Part shown: in pieces, positions 7,398-14,620 of the stretch
How the letters are laid out: each line of letters starts with the position of its first letter
How positions within the stretch are numbered: the stretch's first letter is position 1
Source: JBEKDJ01 sp050014415
GTDB taxonomy: Bacteria > Desulfobacterota > BSN033 > UBA1163
Assembly: GCA_050014415.1 (NCBI GenBank)
Contig: JBEKDJ010000091.1
Span: 1 to 15,985 of the forward strand
Length of the DNA stretch: 15,985 nt
Reading direction: 5' to 3'
Notes under the pieces: model-generated
Databases searched by the model: none
The model's input: only the letters and a program-made list of their open reading frames with translations
What the model was told of the DNA's origin: nothing
Made by a program: the position numbers and the translations under genes

Positions 7398-7600
7398 CCT
7401 GTTAACATAATCCCCGGCCGCATACTTCGGCGGGATGACGGGTATCTGAAGATATGAGTCATATTTGCCGCCCGTATGGACGACGTCTTTTGGGCGACAT
7501 CGAGATATGGTTTCTTGATGTCGCCCTCCGAATGACCGGTGCTGCGCAGGTCCACGTTGGCGATCGCATAGCCATGACGGCATCAGCAGGCGGGGTCCGG
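7398..7600 (-). pseudogene. Internally deleted remnant of a second CocE/NonD hydrolase gene
   Basis: Two pieces of a hydrolase are joined. At 7600-7520 the minus strand reads P-D-P-A-C-stop-C-R-H-G-Y-A-I-A-N-V-D-L-R-S-T-G-H-S-E-G-D, matching residues 140-166 of the intact protein; a Trp codon has become TGA (7585-7583). At 7487-7398, in another frame, it reads D-V-V-H-T-G-G-K-Y-D-S-Y-L-Q-I-P-V-I-P-P-K-Y-A-A-G-D-Y-V-N-R, matching residues 560-589; the stop codon is lost. About 390 residues between, including the nucleophile, are missing, with a 32-base junction of unclear origin. Homology starts five bases after the OYE-like gene ends. It is more diverged from 9721-11490 than the fragment at 5949, so it decayed from a different or older copy. 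Confidence 0.8.
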
Positions 7601-7604
7601 GCCA

Positions 7605-9569
7605 TCAGAGAATCGACATGGCTGCAACAAATCCTTGACGAACGGCGTCGAATACCTTAGCGGCACAGACGCAATCACCGATTTCATATACGGGCACATC
7701 TCTGGCGGCAGCACGCAGTTCTTCCGCTTCTTCTTTCTTTGCGCTCATGCCCACCGCATAAGTGACCGTATCCGCAGGCAGAAACTCTTCCTCGTTCTCT
7801 TTATTGACCGCCGTCACGCTCCTAGGCGCAATCGCCGTGCATTTCAGACCGGTTCTATAGGTCAGCATCTTGTCCATTTCGTTGATGAGGCCGATGCGAT
7901 GCATCCTGTACGAATCTCGTGCAACCTCATCCAGCATTTCAATCACCGTTACATCTCTTTCGTTTTTTGCGAGATGGAGCCCGACCTCGCATCCTACGAG
8001 GCCGCCGCCTACCATGACAACCTTTTGCCCCACTCTGCTCATATCGTCGTATACGTCTGAGGCCTTCATAGCGTTCTCAATTCCGGGAATGGGCGGCACA
8101 ATCGGGCTTGAACCCACCGCGAGAATAACCACATCCGCGCCAAATACGCGAACATCGGCGGGCGTAAACGCTCTGTCCAGCATGACTTTTATGTTGCGTT
8201 TCTTTACGCGACGCGCCAATACATCCTTGAATGTACTCAAATCGCCTTTGTAAGCGTCCGCATCCGCAAACTTAACCAATCCGCCCAGGGTGTCCGATTT
8301 TTCAACCAGCGTTACTCTGTGCCCGCGATCGGCCGCAACGATGGCGGCCTCCATGCCCGCAACACCTCCACCAACAACCAACACGTTTCGTGAGCCCTGC
8401 GGCTTACCGGCAAGCACGTTTTGATCAAAATAGAATGCCTCGGGATTTACGGCACAGCCGAATAGTGTACTCAGGTCGTGGATAACGCCTTCCAATGGTC
8501 CAGGGAAGCACTTGTAGCATCTTATGCATGGAGAAATATCATCTTCCTTTCCCGATTCAGCCTTATTCGCGAAGTCCGGATCGGCTGTCAGCTGTCTACC
8601 CAAGGCTACGAAATCGCATTTCCCTTCTGCAATGAGCTGTTCCGCCAATTCCGGGGAGTTAATGCCGCCAACAACGGTTACCGGAATAGACACCGCTTTC
8701 TTGATGACTTCAGACAATCCCGCATTCAATCCGTGGGGGTCGAATACCGAAGAGAACTGCCCACTCAAGATCGGATCACGGTAAAGGCCCACAGAAACAT
8801 GGATGATGTCCACGAGACCTTCAATTAGTTTACAGAAGCGAGCGACTTCCTCCACTCCCATACCATTCCTGGTGCGCTCGTCCCCGCTGACGCGGACTTC
8901 GATAATAAAGTCCTTGCCCATTGCTTCCCTGACGCTCTTGATCACCTGAATCGGGAATTTCACTCTGTTTTCCAGCGAACCGCCGTATTCGTCCGTTCTT
9001 GAATTGGTCCTTGAAGACAAGAACTGATTCAGCAGCCATCCATGCCCCGCATGAATCATTACGCCATCGAAGCCGGCCCTTTTCATGAATCTTGCGCAGG
9101 TGACGAAATTATCGGAAACGGATCGCATCATCGCTTCATCCATTGCAACGACTTCGACGCCGTCCCCCCTAACGTATCCCATAGGTCCGATGGGGTTTTT
9201 CAAACCGGGGATGAAGAGCTTGGATTCACCACAGTGAGACAGTTCAATCAATGCAACAGAGCCGTTGTTCCTGATCATGTCCGCCGCTTTCTTCAGCGAC
9301 TTGAACGAAGGACTATCGAAGTCCGTATAATCGATAGGATCAAAGGGTTCGCGATTTGCGTATTCAAAGTCTACCGGCGTTTCTCCGACGGTGACCTGGG
9401 CGCAGCCGCCTTTCGATCTTCCTTTAAAGGCTTGATAGAACACATCCGACAGAAATGGAATCGTTCCGAATGTTCCGCAGTAAATCGGCGCTGCAATGAT
9501 TCTGTTCTTGTAGGTATGGGTACCTACCTTCAAAGTTGAAAAAAGATTCGGAAATCCCTTGCTGCTCAT
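7605..9569 (-). CDS. Old Yellow Enzyme-type iron-sulfur flavoprotein (2,4-dienoyl-CoA reductase/enoate reductase-like)
   Basis: A 654-residue protein with the three-part FadH/TMADH/BaiCD layout. Residues 1-345 are an FMN-binding TIM barrel (A-G-H-G-W-L-L-N-Q-F-L at 174-184, then S-R-T-N-x-R-T-D-E-Y-G-G-S, and G-R-Q-L-T-A-D-P at 324-331). Cysteines 348, 351, 354 and 372 probably bind a 4Fe-4S cluster. Residues 395-654 hold an FAD fold (V-V-G-G-G-V-A-G-M-E-A-A at 398-409) and an NAD(P)H fold (V-V-M-V-G-G-G-L-V-G-C-E at 517-528). Such enzymes pass hydride from NAD(P)H through FAD and the cluster to FMN and reduce enones or enoyl-CoAs. Cysteine spacing and W178 are unlike E. coli FadH (see findings). 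ATG 9569 follows AAAGGA (9584-9579). It lies 151 bases after the intact hydrolase. Confidence 0.92.
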   Translation of the reverse strand: MSSKGFPNLFSTLKVGTHTYKNRIIAAPIYCGTFGTIPFLSDVFYQAFKGRSKGGCAQVTVGETPVDFEYANREPFDPIDYTDFDSPSFKSLKKAADMIRNNGSVALIELSHCGESKLFIPGLKNPIGPMGYVRGDGVEVVAMDEAMMRSVSDNFVTCARFMKRAGFDGVMIHAGHGWLLNQFLSSRTNSRTDEYGGSLENRVKFPIQVIKSVREAMGKDFIIEVRVSGDERTRNGMGVEEVARFCKLIEGLVDIIHVSVGLYRDPILSGQFSSVFDPHGLNAGLSEVIKKAVSIPVTVVGGINSPELAEQLIAEGKCDFVALGRQLTADPDFANKAESGKEDDISPCIRCYKCFPGPLEGVIHDLSTLFGCAVNPEAFYFDQNVLAGKPQGSRNVLVVGGGVAGMEAAIVAADRGHRVTLVEKSDTLGGLVKFADADAYKGDLSTFKDVLARRVKKRNIKVMLDRAFTPADVRVFGADVVILAVGSSPIVPPIPGIENAMKASDVYDDMSRVGQKVVMVGGGLVGCEVGLHLAKNERDVTVIEMLDEVARDSYRMHRIGLINEMDKMLTYRTGLKCTAIAPRSVTAVNKENEEEFLPADTVTYAVGMSAKKEEAEELRAAARDVPVYEIGDCVCAAKVFDAVRQGFVAAMSIL

Positions 9570-9720
9570 TCTAAATCGTCCTTTCGTTTTGATTCATTCA
9601 AATGGAAATCATACTTGCCCGTTTTCCCTGCATTTCTGTGTAGAATACCTACCTCTACCGGTTTGTCTCTACCCGTACTTTTTGATATCCTCCTTCTTGC
9701 CTTAATATGATTGTCGGCGC

Positions 9721-11490
9721 TTAGCGATAAATATAATCACCGGCCTGATATCTCGGAGGAATGACAGGTACCTGGAGGTACGAGTCATATTTACCCCCTG
9801 AGTGGATCACATGTTTACCCTTGTTGTTAAGCTCCCAGGAGAAGGGCTCAAACCAGCCTTCGCGAATGTAATGCCCTGATATGAGCACTTGCAGCTGCTG
9901 GCCTTTGTGCCAGATCCTGCTGTGCGGCCATATCTCAATATCCACAGGTACGATTTCACCGGGTTTCAGCTTTTCATCCTTGCGATGGGACTGGATAGGT
10001 TGAAAATGGGTAGAGAGCTTCTCATCGAGGGCGCGGCGGGATACCCGCATCTTTCCCCATGCGCCCGGGTGCGGCTCACCCAAAACGTTCACCGGAATCC
10101 AGTTTCCAGCCCCATCGAGTTTGCGGATGGCGACAAAGAGGTCCATATCATCGTTGCCCTCGGCCTCAACCCAGAGACGGAGCTTCATGTAGCCGGTGAT
10201 CTCTGTGCCTTCCGTGAATTTGATGGCGAAGGTCGCCGATCCGGTCTCGGCCTCGTAGCTAACCTTTGATTCCGTGGCAACGGGATCAAAGGAGAGGGTG
10301 CCTTTGGCGGCATCGAGGTAGAGGTTCTTGTACTGGGTCCGGGCAAGGGGGAACTCCTTTTCTGGACGGTTGACCTGATAATTAAAATCATAGGCATCCA
10401 TGATCTCGAGGCGGACCCTCGGGGTAAGCTCCCAGCCGTTACGAATGTCTTTGAGATAGCGATCATAAAAACACTTCAGATCTTCGAGACCAACGGTGGA
10501 ATAGGTATCGGGCCACTCAAACTCCCTGTGCGCCCGGAGCCACTTTTTCGTGGAGCGGATCCTCCTAAAACCTTCCATGGAACCGCGCAGGTGGAAGTGG
10601 TTCCAACAGACCGTGGTATAGGTCGGAATCTTGATCTTTTCCCACTTCGGAATCTTGTCCGCCCAATAGGCGTCGATAAAAGGATGCTCGAGGGCCATGA
10701 CAGCGGTATCGTCGACATACCCGTTGCCTACCAAGGAACTAACAATAAAGTTGTTGAAACCGAGCGCCGGGATGCCCCCCTCATAGAGGGACTCGCGATA
10801 GAGGTCTCCCGTGCCTTCCCATGGGGCGATACAGGCAAGGTGAGGGGGCTGCTCTGCAGCGATTCGCCACTGGGTCATGGCCACACCCGAGTTTCCGCCC
10901 AGGCCGACCTTGCCGTTGCACCAGTACTGGGTTGCGAGCCATTCGATGAAGTCATAGCCGTCACGTCCGTCCTGCGTGCCGAACATGCATACATCTCCCT
11001 CTGAATGGCCTATGCCGCGGGGGTCCACATTGGCAATCGCGTAGCCATGACGGCACCAGTAAGCGGGATCGGGAGATTCGAACTTGGCCATTCGAGAAAC
11101 AGTTCCCGGTGGAACCCCGATGATCTGCCATTCGTCAAAGCCATCGCCCGGACGTTTGCCGAAATAACTCCATGAGACGATGGCAGGAATATTTGTCTGT
11201 CCCACGGGACGATAGATGTCGGAATAGATCACGACGCCGTCCCGAAGGGTCACGGGGACGTCCTGCTCGCAGATGATGCCGTCTTCCGCAAGATAGGTGC
11301 GGCGGTTGAGATCAGGGCAGACTCCAAAGCCCGTTCCGTCCAGGGATTTTTCTTCCAGTCCGTCCCAGTTCTCCTCTGCTTTGCCCTTCGATTCTTTCTT
11401 TTGGGGCGGAACCGGTTTTCTTGCTTTCCTGTAGATCGCATCGATCTCCTCATTGCCGAACATTACCTTTTCTCTTTTCGTCTCAGCCAC
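9721..11490 (-). CDS. CocE/NonD-family (X-Pro dipeptidyl-peptidase S15-like) hydrolase
   Basis: A 589-residue, apparently cytosolic hydrolase, full length for the CocE/NonD family. An N-terminal extension (1-about 70) precedes the alpha/beta-hydrolase domain: V-T-L-R-D-G-V-V-I-Y-S-D-I-Y-R-P at 80-95, D-P-R-G-I-G-H-S-E-G at 156-165, and the nucleophile elbow G-L-G-G-N-S-G-V-A with S201. C-W-N-H-F-H-L-R-G-S at 295-304 occupies the place of the acid-bearing G-W-Y-D segment, and R-A-H at 319-321 probably supplies the catalytic His. Residues about 350-589 form the jelly-roll domain of this family. It would cleave an ester or amide; substrates vary widely, so the role is open. Start is GTG 11490, directed by AAGGAGGAGG (11503-11494). 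It follows the ACP gene by 72 bases. Two relatives of it are decayed at 7398 and 5949. Confidence 0.9.
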   Translation of the reverse strand: MAETKREKVMFGNEEIDAIYRKARKPVPPQKKESKGKAEENWDGLEEKSLDGTGFGVCPDLNRRTYLAEDGIICEQDVPVTLRDGVVIYSDIYRPVGQTNIPAIVSWSYFGKRPGDGFDEWQIIGVPPGTVSRMAKFESPDPAYWCRHGYAIANVDPRGIGHSEGDVCMFGTQDGRDGYDFIEWLATQYWCNGKVGLGGNSGVAMTQWRIAAEQPPHLACIAPWEGTGDLYRESLYEGGIPALGFNNFIVSSLVGNGYVDDTAVMALEHPFIDAYWADKIPKWEKIKIPTYTTVCWNHFHLRGSMEGFRRIRSTKKWLRAHREFEWPDTYSTVGLEDLKCFYDRYLKDIRNGWELTPRVRLEIMDAYDFNYQVNRPEKEFPLARTQYKNLYLDAAKGTLSFDPVATESKVSYEAETGSATFAIKFTEGTEITGYMKLRLWVEAEGNDDMDLFVAIRKLDGAGNWIPVNVLGEPHPGAWGKMRVSRRALDEKLSTHFQPIQSHRKDEKLKPGEIVPVDIEIWPHSRIWHKGQQLQVLISGHYIREGWFEPFSWELNNKGKHVIHSGGKYDSYLQVPVIPPRYQAGDYIYR

Positions 11491-11493
11491 GGT

Positions 11494-11503
11494 CCTCCTC
11501 CTT
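11494..11503 (-). promoter_or_regulatory. Ribosome binding site selecting the GTG start of the hydrolase
   Basis: AAGGAGGAGG on the minus strand precedes GTG 11490 by three bases (eight from its first GGAGG-like core). The first in-frame ATG, codon 10, would lie too far from it. Confidence 0.65.
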
Positions 11504-11562
11504 TTTTGTCTTTCAAGATGGGTGCTTTCTTATCTCAATTAAATTTCTGAATGTTTTCCCCA

Positions 11563-11811
11563 TCAGCCCACGCAAAGCTGGGCGACAAATTCTGCGGCCT
11601 CGCCCAAGGTCTTTTTCCTCCTGAACTCCATGAAATTGATCTGGACGTCAAATGCATCCTCTAATATGGCTATGACCTGAACGTAATTGACCGATTTGGC
11701 CTTGAGATCCTCTACCCATTTTGTGTCTGGACTTAATTCGCCGGGGTTTTTTTTGAAGAGCACCGCAGCCCGTTGGATGATTTTCTCCAATATTTGGTCC
11801 TTTAATTCCAT
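11563..11811 (-). CDS. Divergent acyl carrier protein
   Basis: An 82-residue acidic, all-helical protein of typical ACP size. Aligning E-D-L at 34-36 with the E-D-L of E. coli AcpP puts S40 at the phosphopantetheine site, but the hallmark D-S-L is K-S-V here (39-41). The following Q-V-I-A-I-L-E-D-A-F-D-V-Q-I is the usual helix II, and T-L-G-E-A-A-E-F-V is helix IV. It would carry acyl groups as thioesters after modification by a holo-ACP synthase such as that at 14726-15103. It lies between butyrate kinase (69 bases upstream) and the hydrolase (72 bases downstream), suggesting a pathway-specific carrier rather than the housekeeping fatty acid ACP. AAAAGGAG about ten bases before ATG 11811 is the likely ribosome site. 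Confidence 0.85.
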   Translation of the reverse strand: MELKDQILEKIIQRAAVLFKKNPGELSPDTKWVEDLKAKSVNYVQVIAILEDAFDVQINFMEFRRKKTLGEAAEFVAQLCVG

Positions 11812-11880
11812 CGCTGTTTGACTCCTTTTCTCTTCTGTATTTGGGTCTTTTGAGGATACCCATAAACCTTGAAACCCTGC

Positions 11881-12987
11881 CTATCTTTCAAAACCATTCC
11901 ATACCGGGACTCCGGTATAGGTTTTGGACTGCTCCTGACCGGTCAGTACCCTGAGAGCGCCTGCGGCCAGGGCTTCCATCTCGAACTCACCGGCATAGAC
12001 CTTGACCGGAGCTATGTACTTGACCATATCGGTGATCTTCTCAATCAGATAGGCATCATGAGCGATGCCCCCGGTCAGTAGAATGGCATCCACTTCGCCC
12101 TTTAAAACCGTTGCATAAGCGCCGATGTTCTTTCCGATCTGGTAGATCATGGCGTCGTAGATGAGCTTTGCGTATTGATCGCCATTTTCGATGCGCTCGA
12201 GTACCTTGCGGGTTTCGGCGGTGCCGAGATGATCGACCAAACCGCCGATCTTGGTTAGGCGGTCATACATCTGTCTCTCGGTATATTTGCCCGAAAAACA
12301 CAGCCTCACTATGGCGTTGGCCGGGATAGTGCCTGCCCTGGTGGGAGCCATGGGGCCGTCGCCATTTATAACGTCGGTGGAATCAACCATACGACCTTTT
12401 CGATGAGCCGTCACGGATACGCCGCCTCCCATATGAGAGATGACCAGGTTGAGATCCTCGTAATGCCTGCCGATCTCTGCGGCATAGCGTATGGCGATCT
12501 CCTTCTGGTTAAGAGGGTGGCCCCTGCTCTCGCGGAAAACATCAGAAAATCCGGTGATCCGTGCGATCAGGTCAAACTCGTCGACGTCAGGAGGATTGAC
12601 GACGAAGGCTTTTCCGCCGTAGGTCGTTGCAAAGTCATGGGCCAGCTGACTGCCGAGCGTGGCCGGGTGTTTCACGGTAAAGCCTATTCTGGCGTGATGG
12701 AGCAAGGTTTCATTGATGGTATAGGTTCCACCTTCCAGACCGACCAGCCCGCCGCCGCGTCCGACAAAGGCGTCTATTCCTTTCAAGGAGATGTTCTTTC
12801 TAGCCAGTTCACTCAGTATGGTCTCCTTGCGATAAGGAAACTGGTCGCTTATTTCCCGAAACTCCTTGAGCTTGGCTGCGTCATGAGAGACGTTGACGGA
12901 AAAGATCTCCGTATCGTTTTCAAAGAGTGCTATCTTGGTTGAGGTGGAGCCCGGATTTATCGCAAGAAGTCTGTATTTCTTATCCAC
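11881..12987 (-). CDS. buk: Butyrate kinase (acetokinase family)
   Basis: A 368-residue protein matching butyrate kinase in length and motifs: L-A-I-N-P-G-S-T-S-T-K at 8-18 (phosphate-binding ATPase fold), V-G-R-G-G-G at 75-80, I-S-H-M-G-G-G-V-S-V at 183-192, D-G-P-M-A-P-T-R-A-G at 210-219, and L-L-T-G-G-I-A-H-D near the end. The family interconverts butyrate (or isobutyrate, related short acids) plus ATP with acyl phosphate plus ADP. With the phosphotransacylase gene upstream it would connect acyl-CoA to free acid, giving ATP in the catabolic direction or activating the acid in the reverse. Start is GTG 12987, with GGAGG (13000-12996) eight bases before it. True acyl preference cannot be told from sequence. 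Confidence 0.93.
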   Translation of the reverse strand: MDKKYRLLAINPGSTSTKIALFENDTEIFSVNVSHDAAKLKEFREISDQFPYRKETILSELARKNISLKGIDAFVGRGGGLVGLEGGTYTINETLLHHARIGFTVKHPATLGSQLAHDFATTYGGKAFVVNPPDVDEFDLIARITGFSDVFRESRGHPLNQKEIAIRYAAEIGRHYEDLNLVISHMGGGVSVTAHRKGRMVDSTDVINGDGPMAPTRAGTIPANAIVRLCFSGKYTERQMYDRLTKIGGLVDHLGTAETRKVLERIENGDQYAKLIYDAMIYQIGKNIGAYATVLKGEVDAILLTGGIAHDAYLIEKITDMVKYIAPVKVYAGEFEMEALAAGALRVLTGQEQSKTYTGVPVWNGFER

Positions 12988-12992
12988 AGGAG

Positions 12993-13000
12993 TTACCTCC
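12993..13000 (-). promoter_or_regulatory. Ribosome binding site selecting the GTG start of butyrate kinase
   Basis: GGAGGTAA on the minus strand; its GGAGG core is eight bases from GTG 12987, and the coding frame gives the conserved kinase N-terminus immediately after. Confidence 0.7.
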
Positions 13001-13075
13001 GCTTCTTCAAAGGCGTATTGTCAATGCTTATTTCCCCTCTCCCCCTGTGGGCATAAGCACTAACTAAGTCGGGGC

Positions 13076-13125
13076 GTCATTCCGGCCCCGTATTAAGTAC
13101 GGGGTAAACTCCAGCCGGAATCCAG
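13076..13125 (+). repeat. GTCATTCCGG...CCGGAATCCAG repeat with a nested hairpin
   Basis: On the plus strand GTCATTCCGG (13076-13085) pairs with CCGGAATCCAG (13115-13125). The loop is enlarged and contains a second perfect stem, CCCCGTA/TACGGGG, around 13086-13104. It is the inverted partner of the repeat at 13427-13453. The TGA stop of the GIY-YIG gene (13128-13126) abuts its last base. Confidence 0.75.
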
Positions 13126-13416
13126 TCAAATAATCGTAGGATACAAATCCTTCCAATTCGGATTAGTACTCTCAATCAATTCCAGTTTCCATTTTCGCTT
13201 CCATTCTTTCAATTGCTTCTCCCGCTCAATGGCGGATTCCATGCTCTCATGCACTTCATACCAAACCAGCTGATGAATACCATAGCGTTTGGTAAATCCT
13301 TCTACCATGTTGTTCTTGTGCTCCCATACCCTCTTGACGAGGTCTGAAGTAACACCAATATAGAGGGTACCATTTCTTTTGCTTGATAGAATGTACACCG
13401 CAGGTTGTTTATTCAC
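13126..13416 (-). CDS. Single-domain GIY-YIG nuclease (UPF0213/YhbQ-like)
   Basis: From GTG 13416 it encodes 96 residues of a GIY-YIG domain: V-Y-I at 7-9, Y-I-G at 19-21, R29 in helix 1 (D-L-V-K-R-V-W-E-H-K), and the E66-containing R-E-K-Q-L-K segment that would give the metal-binding Glu. The end N-P-N-W-K-D-L-Y is typical of this small subfamily. A longer reading from ATG 13473 adds S-S-F-R-R-K-P-E-S-R, which is translated repeat DNA, so I prefer GTG 13416, preceded by GGGAG. Substrate and role of these stand-alone domains are poorly known; they are often linked to mobile DNA or repair. It is flanked by inverted repeats and separates pta from buk, unrelated to the acyl metabolism around it, so insertion is likely. 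Confidence 0.85.
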   Translation of the reverse strand: MNKQPAVYILSSKRNGTLYIGVTSDLVKRVWEHKNNMVEGFTKRYGIHQLVWYEVHESMESAIEREKQLKEWKRKWKLELIESTNPNWKDLYPTII

Positions 13417-13426
13417 CCCCGTCTCC

Positions 13427-13453
13427 CTGGATTCCGGCTTTCGCCGGAATGAC
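13427..13453 (-). repeat. Complete 27-base GTCATTCCGG-CGAAAG-CCGGAATCCAG hairpin repeat
   Basis: The minus strand at 13453-13427 reads GTCATTCCGGCGAAAG followed by CCGGAATCCAG, a compact hairpin with arms ATTCCGGC/GCCGGAAT. It matches 13076-13125 in inverted orientation and 6213-6239 in degenerate form. It ends ten bases before the preferred GIY-YIG start. Confidence 0.8.
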
Positions 13454-13523
13454 GAATGAGGGCCCCTTCGCATCTTATGTTAGCGCTCATGCCCCTTGAG
13501 GGGGAAGATTTACGGCAAAGCGC

Positions 13524-14525
13524 CTATTTATTCTGTGCGCGTACGGCCACCATCGTGGTCGCACCCACGATCTCCTCCACGGGCGCACCCCGGGACAGGT
13601 CGCTTACTGGCTTGGCAAAGCCCTGCAGAAGGGGCCCATAAGCTACCGCCCTGGCAAACTGCTGGACAAGCTTCACCCCGATGTTGCCGGCGTTGAGATC
13701 CGGGAAGATCAGGATGTTGGCCTTGCCGGCCACGGGGCTTCCTCCCTTTACCTTCCTGGCTGCCACCTCCGGTACAATCGCGGAATCCAATTGAAGCTCG
13801 CCGTCAATGAGCAGTTCCGGCCTGCGCTCGCGCACCATCTCCAAGGCCTTTAATACCGTGTCAATACGCTCGTGGGTAGCGCTGCCCTTTGTTGAGAAAG
13901 ACAACAAGGCAACGCGCGGCTCCCAGCCCAGCAGTCTGTGCAAGGTGTCAGCCGTCGAAATGGCGATGTCGGCCAGCTCATTAGAATCGGGAGCTGGACA
14001 GACAGCACAGTCGGCAATCCCCAACAGGCTACCTTCCGGACCCTCATATCCCGGGATCGACAGAATGCCCGTACTTGAGACCGTCGAGATGCCCTCCTGC
14101 AATCCGATGATCATTTCACTGGCCATGATCACCTCTCCCGTCGTATGGCTCAGTCCTGCCACCATGCAGTCCGCCTTGTCTAATTTCACCATCATAACTG
14201 CGAAATAAAGCGGGTCTTTCAACATGCGCTTGACAGCGGATGCCGGAAAGTCGGGATTGATCTTGGCATACCCGCTGGCGAATTGCTCGACCTTTCCCGC
14301 ATCGGTGGGGTCGACCGCCGTAATCCCATCAAGCGACACTCCGATGCTTCCCGCTAAAATGGATAAGGCCTTTGGTTCCCCAACGAGTATGGGATAGGCG
14401 ATGCCCATATCCCGCACCTGACGCGCTGCACGAAGAATCTTCTCTTCGTTGGATTCAGGAAATACAACCCTTTGAGGATTAGCCCTGGCCTTAAGCTGCA
14501 ATTGCTCCATGACATCCGTACTCAT
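13524..14525 (-). CDS. pta: Phosphate acetyltransferase-family acyltransferase
   Basis: From ATG 14525 it encodes 333 residues, the standard length of single-domain Pta (PF01515). Motifs are R-V-V-F-P-E-S at 19-25, S-F-S-T-K-G-S-A at 209-216, F-P-D-L-N-A-G-N-I-G at 274-283 and the active-site loop K-P-V-S-D-L-S-R-G at 305-313, where S311 and R312 match the Ser/Arg pair of Methanosarcina Pta. It moves an acyl group between CoA and phosphate. Sequence looks like Pta rather than the shorter phosphotransbutyrylase, but the kinase downstream is a butyrate kinase, so a longer acyl group is plausible. An ATG 48 bases further upstream is open but lacks a ribosome site, while AAGGGAGA (14540-14533) precedes the chosen ATG. 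Confidence 0.92.
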   Translation of the reverse strand: MSTDVMEQLQLKARANPQRVVFPESNEEKILRAARQVRDMGIAYPILVGEPKALSILAGSIGVSLDGITAVDPTDAGKVEQFASGYAKINPDFPASAVKRMLKDPLYFAVMMVKLDKADCMVAGLSHTTGEVIMASEMIIGLQEGISTVSSTGILSIPGYEGPEGSLLGIADCAVCPAPDSNELADIAISTADTLHRLLGWEPRVALLSFSTKGSATHERIDTVLKALEMVRERRPELLIDGELQLDSAIVPEVAARKVKGGSPVAGKANILIFPDLNAGNIGVKLVQQFARAVAYGPLLQGFAKPVSDLSRGAPVEEIVGATTMVAVRAQNK

Positions 14526-14532
14526 ATCCGTC

Positions 14533-14540
14533 TCTCCCTT
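14533..14540 (-). promoter_or_regulatory. Ribosome binding site fixing the pta start at 14525
   Basis: AAGGGAGA on the minus strand ends seven bases before ATG 14525. The longer alternative start at 14573 has no comparable site and adds residues without family similarity. Confidence 0.65.
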
Positions 14541-14620
14541 TTCGGGCAAGCACCGAATAAAACCTATCGTCACAATTTGGCTCTTTGAAAAATGTACCTG
14601 CCGAAAGCAACCAGAACCTT

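Noticed and set aside
7283..7555. Extra 91 codons at the N-terminus of the FMN reductase frame
   Set aside because: This part is hydrolase remnant and non-coding sequence; the perfect ribosome site before 7282 sets the true start.
9670..9700. AAGGAGGATAT sequence between the hydrolase and OYE-like genes as the start of a small gene
   Set aside because: Good ribosome-like site, but no start codon at proper distance leads to more than a few codons; at most a decayed gene start.
12990..13030. TTGACA upstream of butyrate kinase as a promoter
   Set aside because: No acceptable -10 box lies 16-18 bases downstream; the place falls on the ribosome site.
13076..13453. CRISPR array
   Set aside because: The repeats are only two, inverted, and flank a gene; there are no regular spacers.
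13417..13473. N-terminal extension of the GIY-YIG protein (S-S-F-R-R-K-P-E-S-R)
   Set aside because: It is translated hairpin repeat, and ATG 13473 lacks a ribosome site.
13489..13505. CCCCTTGAGGGG hairpin after pta as a terminator
   Set aside because: Short stem without a T-run on the minus strand, so not convincing as an intrinsic terminator.
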